From: Plantago ovata
Taxonomy: Eukaryota; Streptophyta; Magnoliopsida; Lamiales; Plantaginaceae
Length of the DNA stretch: 64,000 bases
NCBI GenBank assembly: GCA_028274465.1
Contig: CM051457.1
Location: 54,038,425 to 54,102,424 of the forward strand
Direction of reading: 5' to 3'
Each line of letters begins with the position of its first letter. The stretch's first letter is position 1. Shown one piece after another: positions 31,858 through 42,713 of the stretch. The notes under the pieces were generated by a model. It ran no database searches. It saw nothing but the letters and a program-made list of their open reading frames with translations, and was not told where the DNA came from. Both the position numbers and the translations under genes were made by a program.

Positions 31858-32887
31858 AATCGCCTGGACCACCACCAATGGAACCTCTTGCTAAAACAGA
31901 GAAAAGTTCCAAAAGAAAAGCTGAAACAGACTCTGAAAGTAGTTCAGCAAATCCAAAAAGAAGAAGAACTACTGCTGATACTTCAGAGAACTATCAACCT
32001 AAGAGTCATCAAGGAAATAATGATGATGACGATGATGATGACAGAACTATTGCTCAGTTTATTAAAGCAAAGCCCCTCAATGCCAAGACTCAATCTGGCA
32101 ACACAAAATTACTATCTTCTGGTTCTTCAGCAAGGAACAAAGATAGTAATTCTAAGCAAAGAAGAAGACAAAGAAGGGCTATTGAACAAGAAGCAAATAG
32201 AAGAAAAGCTCGAGAACCTGTTGGCCTGGGTGTACAGTACACCAAAACAAGCAACAAAGAGACCACTCAAAGTGTGATCAGAAAAAGACAAGGCTTTTTC
32301 ATCTTAAACTTGAAGATCTCCTTGCCAATGATCACTTCCCAAAACTAGTCCTTGAGCAAATGGACAAATGGAATGTGATTAAAATTGCGAGCAAAGAAAG
32401 AGATCCTTGTCCACTGAACACTTTTGATGACAGAAAACTTTGGCTTGATGTTGAGGTTAAAACTAGAAGGATGGCTTTGTCAAAAGACATGGGAGATTTT
32501 CCACCTTACTTTAGGCCAATACAAGTCACTCACTTTTATAATGATATCATTAAAAAGGCAAGACCAAGACTAATCGTGACTCCTTATGAGCTCTTCTATC
32601 TGACAAAAGAAGATGCTGATGAAGACGTAAGATATCTGGAGAAAATCTATAAGAAGTACAATCTAAGCGACCTCCAAATCCGTCATGCGTGTTGCTGGGG
32701 ACTTCACATTTGGACTGAAGTTTTGAAAAGACAATATCCCTCAGCAGACCACAAGCTAATTTGCAGACTTGCAAGAGATATGCAACTTTAAGTCAGAAAG
32801 CTTCTTGAAGATTATGAAGCTGACTATGAAGAATTTCCTAAGCTCGCTGATGAAAGCGTGAAGGATGTCTATCAAGATTGCTTCTAG
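31812..32887 (+). pseudogene. Element G third ORF, basic region and conserved C-terminus
   Basis: Ser/Lys/Arg-rich segment with nuclear-localisation-like NPKRRRTTADTS and KQRRRQRRAIEQEANRRKAR, an Asp run, then after a T-run frameshift near 32298 a compact domain: LANDHFPKLVLEQMDKWNVI, CPLNTFDDRKLWLDVEVKTR, YELFYLTKEDADEDVRYLEK and HACCWGLHIWTEVLKRQYPS. A TAA interrupts it near 32789 and the final stop is at 32885-32887. The CWGLHIW piece matches ASNWGMHLW in F (near 57703), which defines the right edge of the F deletion. Function unknown. Confidence 0.7.
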
Positions 32888-33160
32888 ATTTCTCTCAGAT
32901 AGTCTAGTCATTATTTTTGAACGTTGCTTGCTGAGGTATCTCATGCTTTCATGTAAACTTACTTTGGAAGATAACTTTCAGCAATCAATTGCTTTTGCTC
33001 AATTTTATTCATTTTTCTAATTATGCAAGTTATTTATGCTTACTGTTTGATTACTTCAAGTATAATTTACATTAGTCAACTGATTTATTCAACATCAGAA
33101 ACTTATAAAGAGTTGTAATTAATTTAGCAATGGATTGCTAACATCAAAAATGGAGAAATT

Positions 33161-34660
33161 TATTAGGAAACTTGTAATTTTGATGAGCAATTAGCCATGC
33201 TAAATTAAGCAAAGTCTAGTAACTAGTTCTCTTAAGGTCCATAGGAATTAAGAATTTTAAGGACATTGTAAAAGAGGAATGTTTGCTGAAAGACTTAGTG
33301 TAGGTACTAGTTAGGTTATTAAGATTGCTGATGACGTACTTTGTTTTTACAAACAAACTATTGAAGACCTAGAACCGCTCAGAAAGTTGAAGATTCGAAG
33401 ACTGAAGACTTAGAAGAATTCTGAGAAAGGTATCTAAAAGGCACATATTGTCTCAGAAAGTGAGATTCTCAGCAGCAACAGCTTGCATAAGTGATATGAA
33501 AGAGTAGGTTGTGTTTGCTAAAACTGAGATTGACCACTTGCTGAAGAGTACTTTCATTTTGGCTCCAACGTTCATATTTGAATTTGTTTCAACAAACATT
33601 AAATGCAAAGTTAGCACGCGAAGAACATGAAGACAAGAAGACAAATGAAGAGCGCTGCTGAAAGTACAAAAGCAAGATAGTGACATCTTAAGGTACAATC
33701 CTTAGAATTTAAAATTCAAACGACTTCCTTGAGACACTATAAATAGAGGTCCCTAGGTTGAGTAGAAGGGTGTGTCAACAACGTGATCAAACTCTCACTT
33801 GTGCTTTAAACACTCAAATCCTTCTCTACTCTTTACTGCCTATTGATCCGTTCCAAGACATAAGTTTGACACAAAAGCTACTTGTTAAAGAGTAGAACAT
33901 TGATAGCTAAGAAATTAGTTAAGTGTTCTTTCTTCTAAACAAGAACAAGTCTTGACACCAGAAACAACAAACTTGCTTACTACAAAGTATTACAAGTTGA
34001 GTTTCTTTAGATCACTTGTTATAACTGCAAAGTTATACTCAAGTTATCTCATCACAAACCTTTCTAACTGATAAACACCCTTATTCAGGCGTGGAATTCA
34101 GGGGGAACTGATCAAGCATAGTTTTGCTGATTAAGTGTCCCAAGTTTGGTAGAGAACCCGGTTTAGTTCTCTAGTTTTAGGTTGGAAACAAGGAAAGTGT
34201 TCTTTCGTTTCTGAGAATCATTAGTGATAGGATTTGTAAGGAACCTCATATCTTATCTTAGTGGATTCAGTCCTAGAAAGGACAAAGTGGATTAGTTGAG
34301 AGATTATGCAACTCTCAGATACCACTATAAAAGTGTTTGTGTGATTTACATTTCTGCAGCTTTCGTTCAGCAAGTTACTTTGTTTTACACTGTTTATCTA
34401 CTTACTTGTTGAAACTAAGTTTCATACAAAAGCACTTATTGTACTTATTGTAAAAGACTTCTGCACTCTGTTTCTAAGTATCAACAAACTTGTCACTGAA
34501 AAGTAACAAGTACTTGCTGAGAAAGTTAAGTACCAGTAAATTACTGAAAAGTAATAAGTACTTGCTGAGAAAGTTTTAAACGACAAAAAAGTTTTTAAAG
34601 ACTATTCACCCCCTCTAGTATTTACTTGTTGTTTAAAGTTGTTGTTTAAAGGGACCAACA
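33161..34660 (+). repeat. Element G 3' LTR
   Basis: 1500 bp. It starts TATTAGGAAACTTG (first dinucleotide TG changed to TA) after the polypurine-like AAAAATGGAGAAATT and ends GGGACCAACA. TATA box TATAAATA at 33738-33745. Only one U3 hairpin (33340-33357) occurs where F has four. Confidence 0.88.
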
Positions 34661-34677
34661 AAAAGCCACTATCTTAC

Positions 34678-34763
34678 TTGTAATAAATGCTTCTGTCCAT
34701 AATTTGCGCTGTGACCATGCAGGTGCTACTTCTCGGAAAGGAATACGATGTTCCAAGCATACG
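34678..34763 (-). pseudogene. Class IV aminotransferase-like gene, exon (downstream of the pair)
   Basis: An 86-bp exon on the minus strand with acceptor TTTCATGCAG at 34764 and donor GTAAGATAG at 34677. It reads VCLEHRIPFREVAPAW, then SQRKLWTEAFITS. PFREVAPAW and EAFIT(S/N) are characteristic of PLP-dependent class IV enzymes (branched-chain aminotransferase, D-amino-acid aminotransferase, aminodeoxychorismate lyase). The following intron is interrupted 17 bases later by element G, so later exons are absent here. The gene is probably broken or lies partly outside the window. Confidence 0.7.
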
Positions 34764-34856
34764 CTGCATGAAAGTGAAAAGCAACCTAGTCAAGCCTCAT
34801 AATTGATCAATTATATACACATGACTTATGGAAGAAATATTGACATAATCACATAC

Positions 34857-34981
34857 TCACGGATCACTTGACGGATAACTCCAGGAAGAACACCATTGCC
34901 CAGGGGAGTTGTCTGAATTTCAACAGATTTTGGATTCTCGACTCCATCCTGTTGTCCGGATTTAAAGTGTTCATCTTTATC
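34857..34981 (-). pseudogene. Class IV aminotransferase-like gene, exon (upstream of the pair)
   Basis: A 125-bp exon on the minus strand with acceptor TTAGTTTGCAG at 34982 and donor GTATGTGATT at 34856. It encodes DKDEHFKSGQQDGVENPKS and then TTPLGNGVLPGVIRQVIR. GVLPGVIRQ is a strong class IV aminotransferase motif (the substrate/PLP region). The phase joins exactly with the next exon (CGT GA + C GTA). No first exon or promoter was identified upstream; a LINE-like fragment lies only 34 bases away. Exact enzyme subtype is not decided. Confidence 0.7.
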
Positions 34982-35015
34982 CTGCAAACTAATTCATTGT
35001 GAACCCAATGTTGAA

Positions 35016-35507
35016 TCAAATAGTGGTTTGAAGACATTCATTATCTATATTTTGCAGATCTAAAAAATCAAGCAGTACAAAGTCAAACATCAAGTAAATA
35101 TAAGCATAAACGCCAACCTGGACAACTCCCATAGCATCCTGGCGCTCTTGATGATGCACAACCTTATTCCTATTAGACGACAACACCCAACACAACACCA
35201 CAAACTTTGAAAAATCCTCCTTATTTAACGATATCCGCACAGAATCAATCCACTTATGCACATCCTTATCTATACCCGCCCACACATAATAAGGAAGCTG
35301 TGAAACATCCCACAAAAGACGTGAATAAGCACATTCTCGCAAAATATTAACAATTGTTACTTCAACAGTTTGACAAACTGGGCAGCAATTCAGCACCTCT
35401 ACTCCTCTTCTCAATAAATTAGATAAAACGGGTAACGAGTTACGAAGCACTCTCCACAAGAATACTCTAATCTTTGGGGGACTTTCAAACACCAAATCCA
35501 ATCCCAA
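35016..35507 (-). pseudogene. LINE-type reverse-transcriptase zinc-binding domain fragment (zf-RVT-like)
   Basis: Minus-strand ORF of about 163 codons: PPKIRVFLWRVLRNSLPVLS, LLRRGVEVLNCCPVCQ, NILRECAYSRLLWDV. This W-R-x-LP...C-x2-C...C pattern is the zinc-binding domain found after the reverse transcriptase of plant LINEs and their genomic derivatives. The upstream part (DWIWCLKVP) is in another frame, separated by a one-base indel near 35487, and a stop follows. Probably a dead LINE fragment in an intron or flank of the aminotransferase gene. Confidence 0.65.
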
Positions 35508-35994
35508 TTATCCTGACCTCTGATACTACTGCTCGCACTCCTCAAAAACATCTGCTGCTTAATGTCAATAAACTATTTACGCAACAAAAAGCACACACTA
35601 AATCTGTCGATACCAGAAAACGCAAACAGAAATAGCATCCCTTAAACAGGCATACGTTACAAATTCAAGCCACGACTAAATAGACAACTAAGTTCAATTT
35701 GAATTTCCCCGCACAACTCTAGCTGCGATCTAAGGCACCAGAGGAATCGGCAATTAAAATAAGAATGGGGGGGGGGGCGGCGCTTCTGGCAACGTTAATT
35801 GAAGATGAGGAACCAAAGTACCTTGTCGAAGTCTTGTCTGGATCAAATTTTAGCTCTGATGAAACTTCTGTTCCAGCTCAAGCTCTTGTCGCAGTCCTGT
35901 GTGAATCGAATTCAAGCTTACAAACGCAAAGTCAAAGAAAGACCAAATATCAGTAAACAGACGAACACAGAAGAAGGTGAGAAAGAAATAGAGA
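35508..35994. other. Unassigned sequence with a poly-G run
   Basis: Left flank of copia element E. It contains an 11-base G run (35767-35777) and a weak plus-strand ORF (35765-35956) with no recognisable motif. It may be host sequence 5' of the aminotransferase gene. Confidence 0.4.
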
Positions 35995-36594
35995 TGTTAT
36001 TGGAAATTATTGAAGTGCAGAAGGACTGATGCAAAATATGCAGAAGGATCAGGGTGCAAAGAATTTAAAAGAATGGAGACTGAAATGAAAGGCGGCAATA
36101 AAGGAGAGGATCGAAATCATAAGAAAAGAAAGATACTGGCCAATCACGTTGAGACACACTAGACGAATACAACGGCCGAACTGGATTCACGGACTAGCAA
36201 TGAACTGAAGATTGAACCAGAGAAAGGGATGGACGCCTTAGTTCGATATGGTACACGAATTGAAGAAGATGATGGTGTAGAGAATCCAATTTGTACCAGA
36301 ACAAAGCATGAAGATGGCGTTTCTGTACCTCCTATTATCCGGCCGTTGGATGACAAAATTGGACGACAACTGGTGATCTTTCGACCATTAGATTTTAGGG
36401 CTTTGTCGTCATAATCCTTGGAGAACAAGCTTATCCTCTCAATTTAGGAATTCTTGCCCAAGAAATAGTACATTGTAATTGTATAAATTTACAGTTTTAT
36501 AGTTTACGTTTGTAATCTTTTCAAGCACAAGTTAGATAAATATACAAGAAAATCTTCTGCAAATTCTTCATGTTTATCATTTCGGTTTTTAACA
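35995..36594 (+). repeat. Element E (copia) 5' LTR
   Basis: 600 bp with matching termini TGTTA and TAACA. It is followed at once by TGGCATCACAGCC, a variant of the copia initiator-Met primer site TGGTATCAGAGC. The left terminus is inferred from the inverted ends. Confidence 0.65.
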
Positions 36595-36728
36595 TGGCAT
36601 CACAGCCTTGGTTCTAATCCAAATAATGCTTTGTGTCTTTTTGTTTATCCGAAGAAGAATTTTGTTAGTCCATTTCACTTGTTTCAAAATTTCTTTCTCA
36701 ATCTTCCTTCATTTTTAAAGCTTCACAA

Positions 36729-38010
36729 ATGGCCAAAGACGGTGAAGAAACTCTGAAAGAGTCTGTCAAAGAAACTCCAGAGCATGAGGACCTCTATAGC
36801 CCATATTTCATCCACCACTCTGAAAATGCTACTTCCGGCTCCATAACTCCTCTACTCACCAAAAACAACTACCACACTTGGTCAAAGGCATTTAAAATGT
36901 CACTTGAAATCAGGAACAAGGTAGGATTCACTGATGGATCCCTATCTGCTTCTAATAACAATGATGATGCCAAGAAAAAAGCATGGGATAGGTGCAACAC
37001 CATTATCGTTTCATGGATGATACATTCTGTATCACCAGAAATCAAGAGTACCATTCTCTATATGAAAACAGCCAAAGAGGCTTGGGACAAGCTCCATGTT
37101 TGGTACTCAAAGCCTAATGATGTGAAAATTTATCAGCTGCAGAGGGAAATCTCATCTATGTCTCAAGAAGAGCTCTGTGTGCAAGACTATTTCACCAAAA
37201 TGAATGCGGCTTGGGAAGAGCTAAGTGATTACAGACCTCTTCCCTTCTGCACTTGTGACAAGAAAGTCTGCAAGCTCTCTGAGACGGCTGAAAAGAATGA
37301 TCAGATCTACAAGATCTTTTGTTTCTTGATGGGTCTCAACAGTCACTATGACATGATAAGAGGCCAGATCATTACCATGCAGCCTAACCCTTCAATTGAT
37401 GAGGCCTATTCCCTTGTTCTTCAAGAGGAAAGCCAGCAAGCTGCCAGACAAATGCTCACCTCCACCCATGAAGCTGCTGCTATGTATGCTAACAACTCAG
37501 CTCCTGCAGGCTCACACAAAAGGAAGGACAAGAAGGATGGGCTCTACTATCCTAACTGCCCCAACATGTCTAATCACTCTGTTGATACTTGTTTCAAGGT
37601 CTATGGATATCCACAGAAAAGGATCAATGATGGCTACATCTCTAACAGAGGAAACCACAGAGGAATAGGCAGAAGAGGACAGTACAACAACATGGGGGGA
37701 CGGTCTGCTACTGCTAATCAAGTGACTGGACACTCCAACACATCCCAGGCTTCCAGCTTTGCTCCGGGTCAGTCAAGCTCAAACAACTCTATCTCCATGA
37801 CAAATGAGCAGTTCCAGCAGCTTGTCAACATGAAGGGAGGAACATCCAGTTGGAATCATGGTGCTGTTAACTCTGGGCAGCACAAGTCCCCTTCCATAAA
37901 TGGCAAAGAAGCAGGGAAAGATGTTGAGGTGAGCCATGCAGTTATATTCATTAACTTCACCTCTAATTTTATTACTGATAAATGGATATTGGATTCAAGA
38001 GCGTCTGACC
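36729..38010 (+). pseudogene. Element E copia gag and start of protease, truncated
   Basis: Copia gag of the type beginning SPYFIHHSENATSGSITPLL, TKNNYHTWSKAFKMSLEIRN and WDRCNTIIVSWMIHSVSPEI, then LREIS-type QLQREISSMSQEELCVQDYF. The nucleocapsid region YYPNCPNMSNHSVDTCFKVY has lost the first cysteine of the usual knuckle. The protease start WILDSRASD carries Arg where the catalytic D-S-G needs Gly. The ORF is cut at 38010 by the LTR of element D; the open frame that continues to 38261 is LTR sequence. RT and integrase of E are not in the window. Confidence 0.82.
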
Positions 38011-38839
38011 TGTTAGTGTTGAAAAATGTCCAGTCCGCATGTACGTACTGGAGCGGTCTAAGAGTGCGACAAAGCATCATAGGCCGCCCCTCAAGGGGCA
38101 CGACCACAGCCAAGTATGTCACTAAGGTGTGGATCGACCAGCATAAGAGTCCGACCATCACCAAGAGGCCGACCCTCAAGATAAGCTCACTAGAAGGACA
38201 ACAAAGATGTTGGGCTCGAGGAGCATCTATAGGGCTCGAGGAGGACCTTACGTCAAGGTAACGCCCTCTAAGAGAAACTAAGCAGAGCACTACTTGGACC
38301 ACCTACATACAAGGGAGGCTCGAGGACCTAGGGCGACCAGCCATGGTCGCTCTCTGTGGGACCAGCCTTCCGGATTACTTCGTGGGCCCCGAAAAGTCTA
38401 TATTGCCCTCTCAACCCTAGCCAAGATACTTGGGCCAAGGCCCATGGACCTCCTTAATGGGCTTGGGCCAAGGAAGGCTTCAATCTCGGCCGGACACGTG
38501 TCATGATCCTACGCAAAGTGACAACAAAAGACTACGAGTATATAAAGGGTTCATTCATTACCCAGCGGGTAAGAATTAAGAGCTCTCACCTACCACTCAA
38601 TATTTCTCTCACTAGGGAAGTCCTCAACTCCCTACACGTAAAGTCGTCACTCCGGTCTGATACCTTACAGACCGGGTAAGAGACACTAACCCCCCCCCCT
38701 CTAGTCTATTTCAGGTGCGAGGAAGCTACAAGAAGGTTTCCTATCATTTCAGGAGGAACACTACATGAATAAGACATAGAATAGTTGATTATAACGATCC
38801 ACTGCGGACTTGTAAGAACGTACGAATTACCCTTCAACA
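38011..38839 (+). repeat. Element D 5' LTR
   Basis: 829 bp, termini TGTTAG and TCAACA. TATA box GTATATAAAG at 38538-38547. A C-run followed by TCTAGTCTATTTC lies at 38690-38713. Confidence 0.78.
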
Positions 38840-38840
38840 T

Positions 38841-38860
38841 TTGGCGCCGTCTGTGGGAAC
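38841..38860 (+). other. Primer-binding site of element D
   Basis: TTGGCGCCGTCTGTGGGAAC directly after the LTR, the form typical of Tat/Ogre/Retand elements. The tRNA is not assigned here. Confidence 0.8.
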
Positions 38861-38927
38861 CGACACAAAAGGTCATTCCTAGCCCTACTGGTCGAGCCAC
38901 TTAACCTCCTCGTGACACATCACGAAT

Positions 38928-41103
38928 ATGCCTCCCAGAAGAAGCAACCGTCTTGCTAATGCACCACCCAGGAATCCTCCTTGACCTAGGGGCCTTCCCC
39001 CTAGCAATGGTCGAGGAGGAGGAACGGCTGCTGCTCCAAGGGCACCGAGAAATAACAATGTTGTAAGGAACCAAGATTACACGGAGGGGGCATTCACTAA
39101 TGTCACCAACTCCCAAGATTAAAGATCAGGGGAAAACAACCCGCAAGGAGTTCCAGTAGGAAGTTCCTATGGAGCGTTGAGAGTCACAAACAACGCTGAG
39201 CCTAGAGGGCAGCCTCCTCAAGTAGCAATCAATCAACCTCCCGTAGCAGTGAACCCTCCTCAACCGGCCGCATTGAACTTCACCCTTCCTGATGGACGCG
39301 TAGTCCGACCATCAGATTTCGGGATGGGGGAAGCTCAATACGGCTTGTTCCTTCTCACATTACAAGGATATGTAGGGGGCAATGAGGCTGCTAAAGTTAA
39401 CGCTGAACTCCAAGCTCGAGGAGTACAACAAGCACCAGTGCAAGAGCAACCTCGTGACACTTTGGTCGCTCCTCGTCAATCCCAAGGAAGAGCACCAGTG
39501 GTACAAGATGAGGCACATTCAAGAGACAACACAAGGCTAATCCAATCTCGACTTGGACCTTCAAGAGTTCAATCGAGATTAGGACCTCAAGGTGCCCCGG
39601 ATGACTTGAGAGATTTGATCGATAGAAGGATACGGGCATCATTGCAAAATGTAGCTCAGCAAGAAAATAGAGCTCAGGTGGTCGCTACACCACCCGCTCT
39701 CCCCAATCAGGTCACCCCCAACCAAGTAACTCCTCGAAACCAACAAGAAGCGGTGGCGGAGAATCAAGCCTTGAGAACAGTAGCTAGGGTAACCCCCTTG
39801 ATCGACCCGATCACGGGGAGGAGGCTCACTCTGGAGGAACTCAACGCAAGGAAGTCCGCACTTGATGCTCAGGTAGAGACTCTACGAGGAACTGTCCAAG
39901 AGAAAGAGCAAGACCAAGATCCGAGCCCCCTGTGCGACGAGATAAGGAGCCACCAAGCCAAAATCGAAAGAGGGTTCCCCACCTTCGAAAGTTATGATGG
40001 AACAATTTGTCCGAAGGATTACTTGGTAAGATTTGGCACTAAGATGGATGCTTATGGTCATGATTCGAGGACTAAAGCACTCCTCTTCCCGGCTAACCTA
40101 TCCGGAGAAGCCATGAAGTGGTGGTCGCGCCTCCCTCATCGATCCATCAAGTCATATAGAGATCTCTGCAAGGAGTTCTCTAAGCGTTTCGAGAAGGTCA
40201 TGAATACCAAGAGAAGAGTGAGGTACTTGGCCGAAATTGTTCAGAAAAACAATGAGGACTTGAGGGACTTCATCAATCGCTTTCATGAAGCAGCCCTCCA
40301 AGTTGAAGATCACTCGATCAATGAGAGAAAAGAATAATTGTATGGTAACACTACCAACATCAAGTTCCAAGACGTACTCTCAGCATCGTGTGTGGAGAAT
40401 GAAGCACAACTGGCGAAGGTTTGCAAGGATTTCCTCGAGGCCGAGGAATTCCAAAAAACCGTCACAGTAAGAACCACTCCTCCCAAGGAAAAAGGGAAGG
40501 AAAAATAAAAGGAGAAGGAGTATCCTCCCCGCCCGCAAAATCCCGGTAAGCAAAGAAAAGACCAAAAGCATGGGTTGATCAAAGAGGGTCACTCAAGAAA
40601 TGATTTCCGAGACAAGAGGTCTCCTCCTAGGAGGTTACCTCCACGGCGATATAGCAACTACACAGACTTAAATAGGCCAAGATCCGACATCTTGAACTAT
40701 ATAGTCTCGAGGAAGCTAGACGTCTCTTGGCCACCCCCGATTCGAGAAAACCAAAGGAACAAGAGTTCGGAGAAATTTTGCAAGTTCCACAAGGGGAAAG
40801 GGCATACCTCTGATAGTGCGTCGAGCTCAAGAACGAGATTGAGAGGATGATACGTAATGGTCAGTTGGTCAGCTTCATCTGGAAGGAAGAACCTCTGGCG
40901 ATCTTACCTCCACCACCTCAAAGTGGGAGCGACCACCATTACCAAGGAAACCCTCATGATGATGATATTCATAATTACAACAATTATGAGAACCGCCCCG
41001 TGAACGGAAGTATCCACACTCTTACAATTGCGGGAGGACCCGCGAGAGGCACACTCGTAATCAGAGGGAGATTACAACGGATAATCTTAGAGTCCGAGAT
41101 GTG
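38928..41103 (+). pseudogene. Element D gag, with stops and frameshifts
   Basis: Starts MPPRRSNRLANAPPRNPP at ATG 38928, with stops at 38982-38984 (TGA) and 39120-39122 (TAA), then open to a TAA at 40335-40337. The capsid domain is clear: KIERGFPTFESYDGTICPKD, FGTKMDAYGHDSRTKALLFP, LSGEAMKWWSRLPHRSIKSY and EFSKRFEKVMNTKRRVRYLA, the Tat-lineage pattern. After another in-frame stop (about 40506) come a basic region, KFCKFHKGKGHTSD and, one frame over (shift near 40815), CVELKNEIERMIRNGQL, together the Tat-type zinc-binding region. A further shift near 41100 precedes protease. Confidence 0.82.
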
Positions 41104-41669
41104 AAGTATGCTCAAGCCGCCCGACCGGGAACCAATGTTATCTCTTTCGATGATAGCGAGATACCTCTGAGGCATGCCGGAGGAGGAAACATATATGATC
41201 CTTGTGTTCCACTAGTAGTTTCCCTGGATGTTCAATCATACAAGTTAGGAAGGATCCTCGTCGACACCGGATGTTCAGCTAACTTGATTTTCACGGGAAC
41301 CTTGAAGAGGATGCAAATGAATCCAAGAGAAGAGCTCAAGGAAGTGAGGAGCGCATTGGTAGGGTTTGGAGGACAACCTATCATGCCGCTCGGAATGATC
41401 AATCTCACGGTGTCAATGGGTAGCGCTCCTCGACGAGTGACTCAACATGTTCCTTTCGTGGTCGTCGATATGCCCTTCGATTATTTCGCAGTCCTAGGCC
41501 GACCCGGTCTCTCTCAATTCCGAGTCGTAGTGTCTACAGTCCACAACAAGCTAAAGTTCCCCACTCCTTTGGGAATTGGACAAGAAGTAGGAGACATAAG
41601 AGAAGCATGGGAATGCTATACCATGTCGGCCAAGTTCACTTCCAGGGTTGCCATTGGAGAACCCGGTGT
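41101..41669 (+). pseudogene. Element D protease, truncated
   Basis: Retroviral-type aspartic protease of Tat elements: YKLGRILVDTGCSANLIFTG (catalytic DTG near 41260-41270), LVGFGGQPIMPLGMINLTV, PFDYFAVLGRPGLSQFRVVV and STVHNKLKFPTPLGIGQEVG. The reading frame runs on into the C1 LTR (WGEPPHS...), so its end is artificial. Confidence 0.82.
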
Positions 41670-42568
41670 GTGGGGCGAACCGCCCCACAGTATTTCGGGG
41701 CCTATATATAGTTGCTCAGTTTTCTCCGAAATTCATACTTTTCCAGACCTACTTTCTCACCTTTATCTGTAGTTTTAGGTAGGAACTTCCCAGAGCCTGT
41801 TCTGGGGGTTCGTAGCTTAGGGGACACTTTTTCATAGCAGATTGGAGCTTGTAGGATCGCAATTCTTCGGAGATTGACAACCTTCGGTAACATTGTATCT
41901 TACAGTTTATTCTACTTATTCTTATTTATCTTTCAACATGTTTTCTTCTATGATTTCTGTTGATTGCATGCCTATTATGAGTAGCTAAACTTATCGTTGT
42001 TGGTAGTATGTGAGTTCTTAGCGAAGGGAAGATAATCATGCTAATGGCTATATCGCGCATTATACTCCGTGTTATTGCTTTATTTCGTTGATCAGACTCA
42101 GCCTAAATTTTCGTATGTTGTATTAATTATTATGCACAATTGGACCACCGTCGACCTATACGCATGTTTATCTTCGTAGTGTTGAATAATTACGGAACAC
42201 AATAGGACAATAGTGCTTGACTTGTCAGAATCATTATCTTCGTAGTACTTAATAATTGCAACAGGACATTAGATTGATCAAATATCTCCATGCAAGACCG
42301 AGGAATTTACGCATGATTATCAACCCGTTATGCTTTGAAGGATCATACTATCACCAATCTCCATTATCTTCTAGAAACCCATTTGCTATTACGTCTGCTG
42401 CTTTTAAATTCTAAATTAGATTTGATAAAGCTAGTTATAGTCCTGAGAGAACGACACTCGAGGTCATTCTACTGCTACACTACGGTTTTTGTTGTAGTTG
42501 TGAATTGCCTTTGGCTAAATAATAAATATTATTTGCTGAATCGGGACCTGACAAATTCCGGTTCATCA
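41670..42568 (+). repeat. Element C1 5' LTR, 5'-truncated
   Basis: 899 bp corresponding to the last three quarters of the A LTR, beginning at the palindrome GGGGCGAACCGCCCC (41672-41686) and TATA box (41702-41711) and ending CCGGTTCATCA. About 355 bp of the 5' side are missing. Confidence 0.88.
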
Positions 42569-42571
42569 AAT

Positions 42572-42589
42572 TGGCGCCGCTGCCGGGGA
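42572..42589 (+). other. Primer-binding site of element C1
   Basis: TGGCGCCGCTGCCGGGGA, one base different from the tRNA-Asp-type site of A. Confidence 0.88.
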
Positions 42590-42713
42590 CTATACTCCTT
42601 TTTTCTGTTTAATTTGTTTATATTTACAGCTTTCGATTCCTAATTCTATTAGTTTTAGTTTTCCTTTTTAATCTCTCTCTGATACTGCTTTCCTAGTCTG
42701 TTACAGATAGTGT

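Larger units (their letters stand above)
28436..34660 (+). mobile_element. Element G: 3' half of a SIRE-type copia retrotransposon
   Basis: Contains the C-terminal three quarters of a long third ORF (28438-32887), a polypurine-like tract and a 1500-bp 3' LTR (33161-34660). gag, pol, the 5' LTR and the ORF N-terminus are missing; the left side is joined to family-B LTR B5. The ORF is about 75-80% similar by eye to that of F. The right side lies in an intron of an aminotransferase-like gene. Confidence 0.85.
38011..41669 (+). mobile_element. Element D: Tat-type Ty3/gypsy retrotransposon, 5' part only
   Basis: 5' LTR, primer site, gag with stops and a protease, then an abrupt switch at about 41669 to the LTR of element C1. 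RT, RNase H, integrase and 3' LTR are missing. It is inserted in the protease region of E, with left flank TGACC; no right target duplication can be checked. Confidence 0.8.

Noticed and set aside
35765..35956. Plus-strand ORF after the poly-G run as a host gene
   Set aside because: 63 codons, no recognisable motif, begins at a G homopolymer of uncertain length and has no supporting splice or homology evidence.
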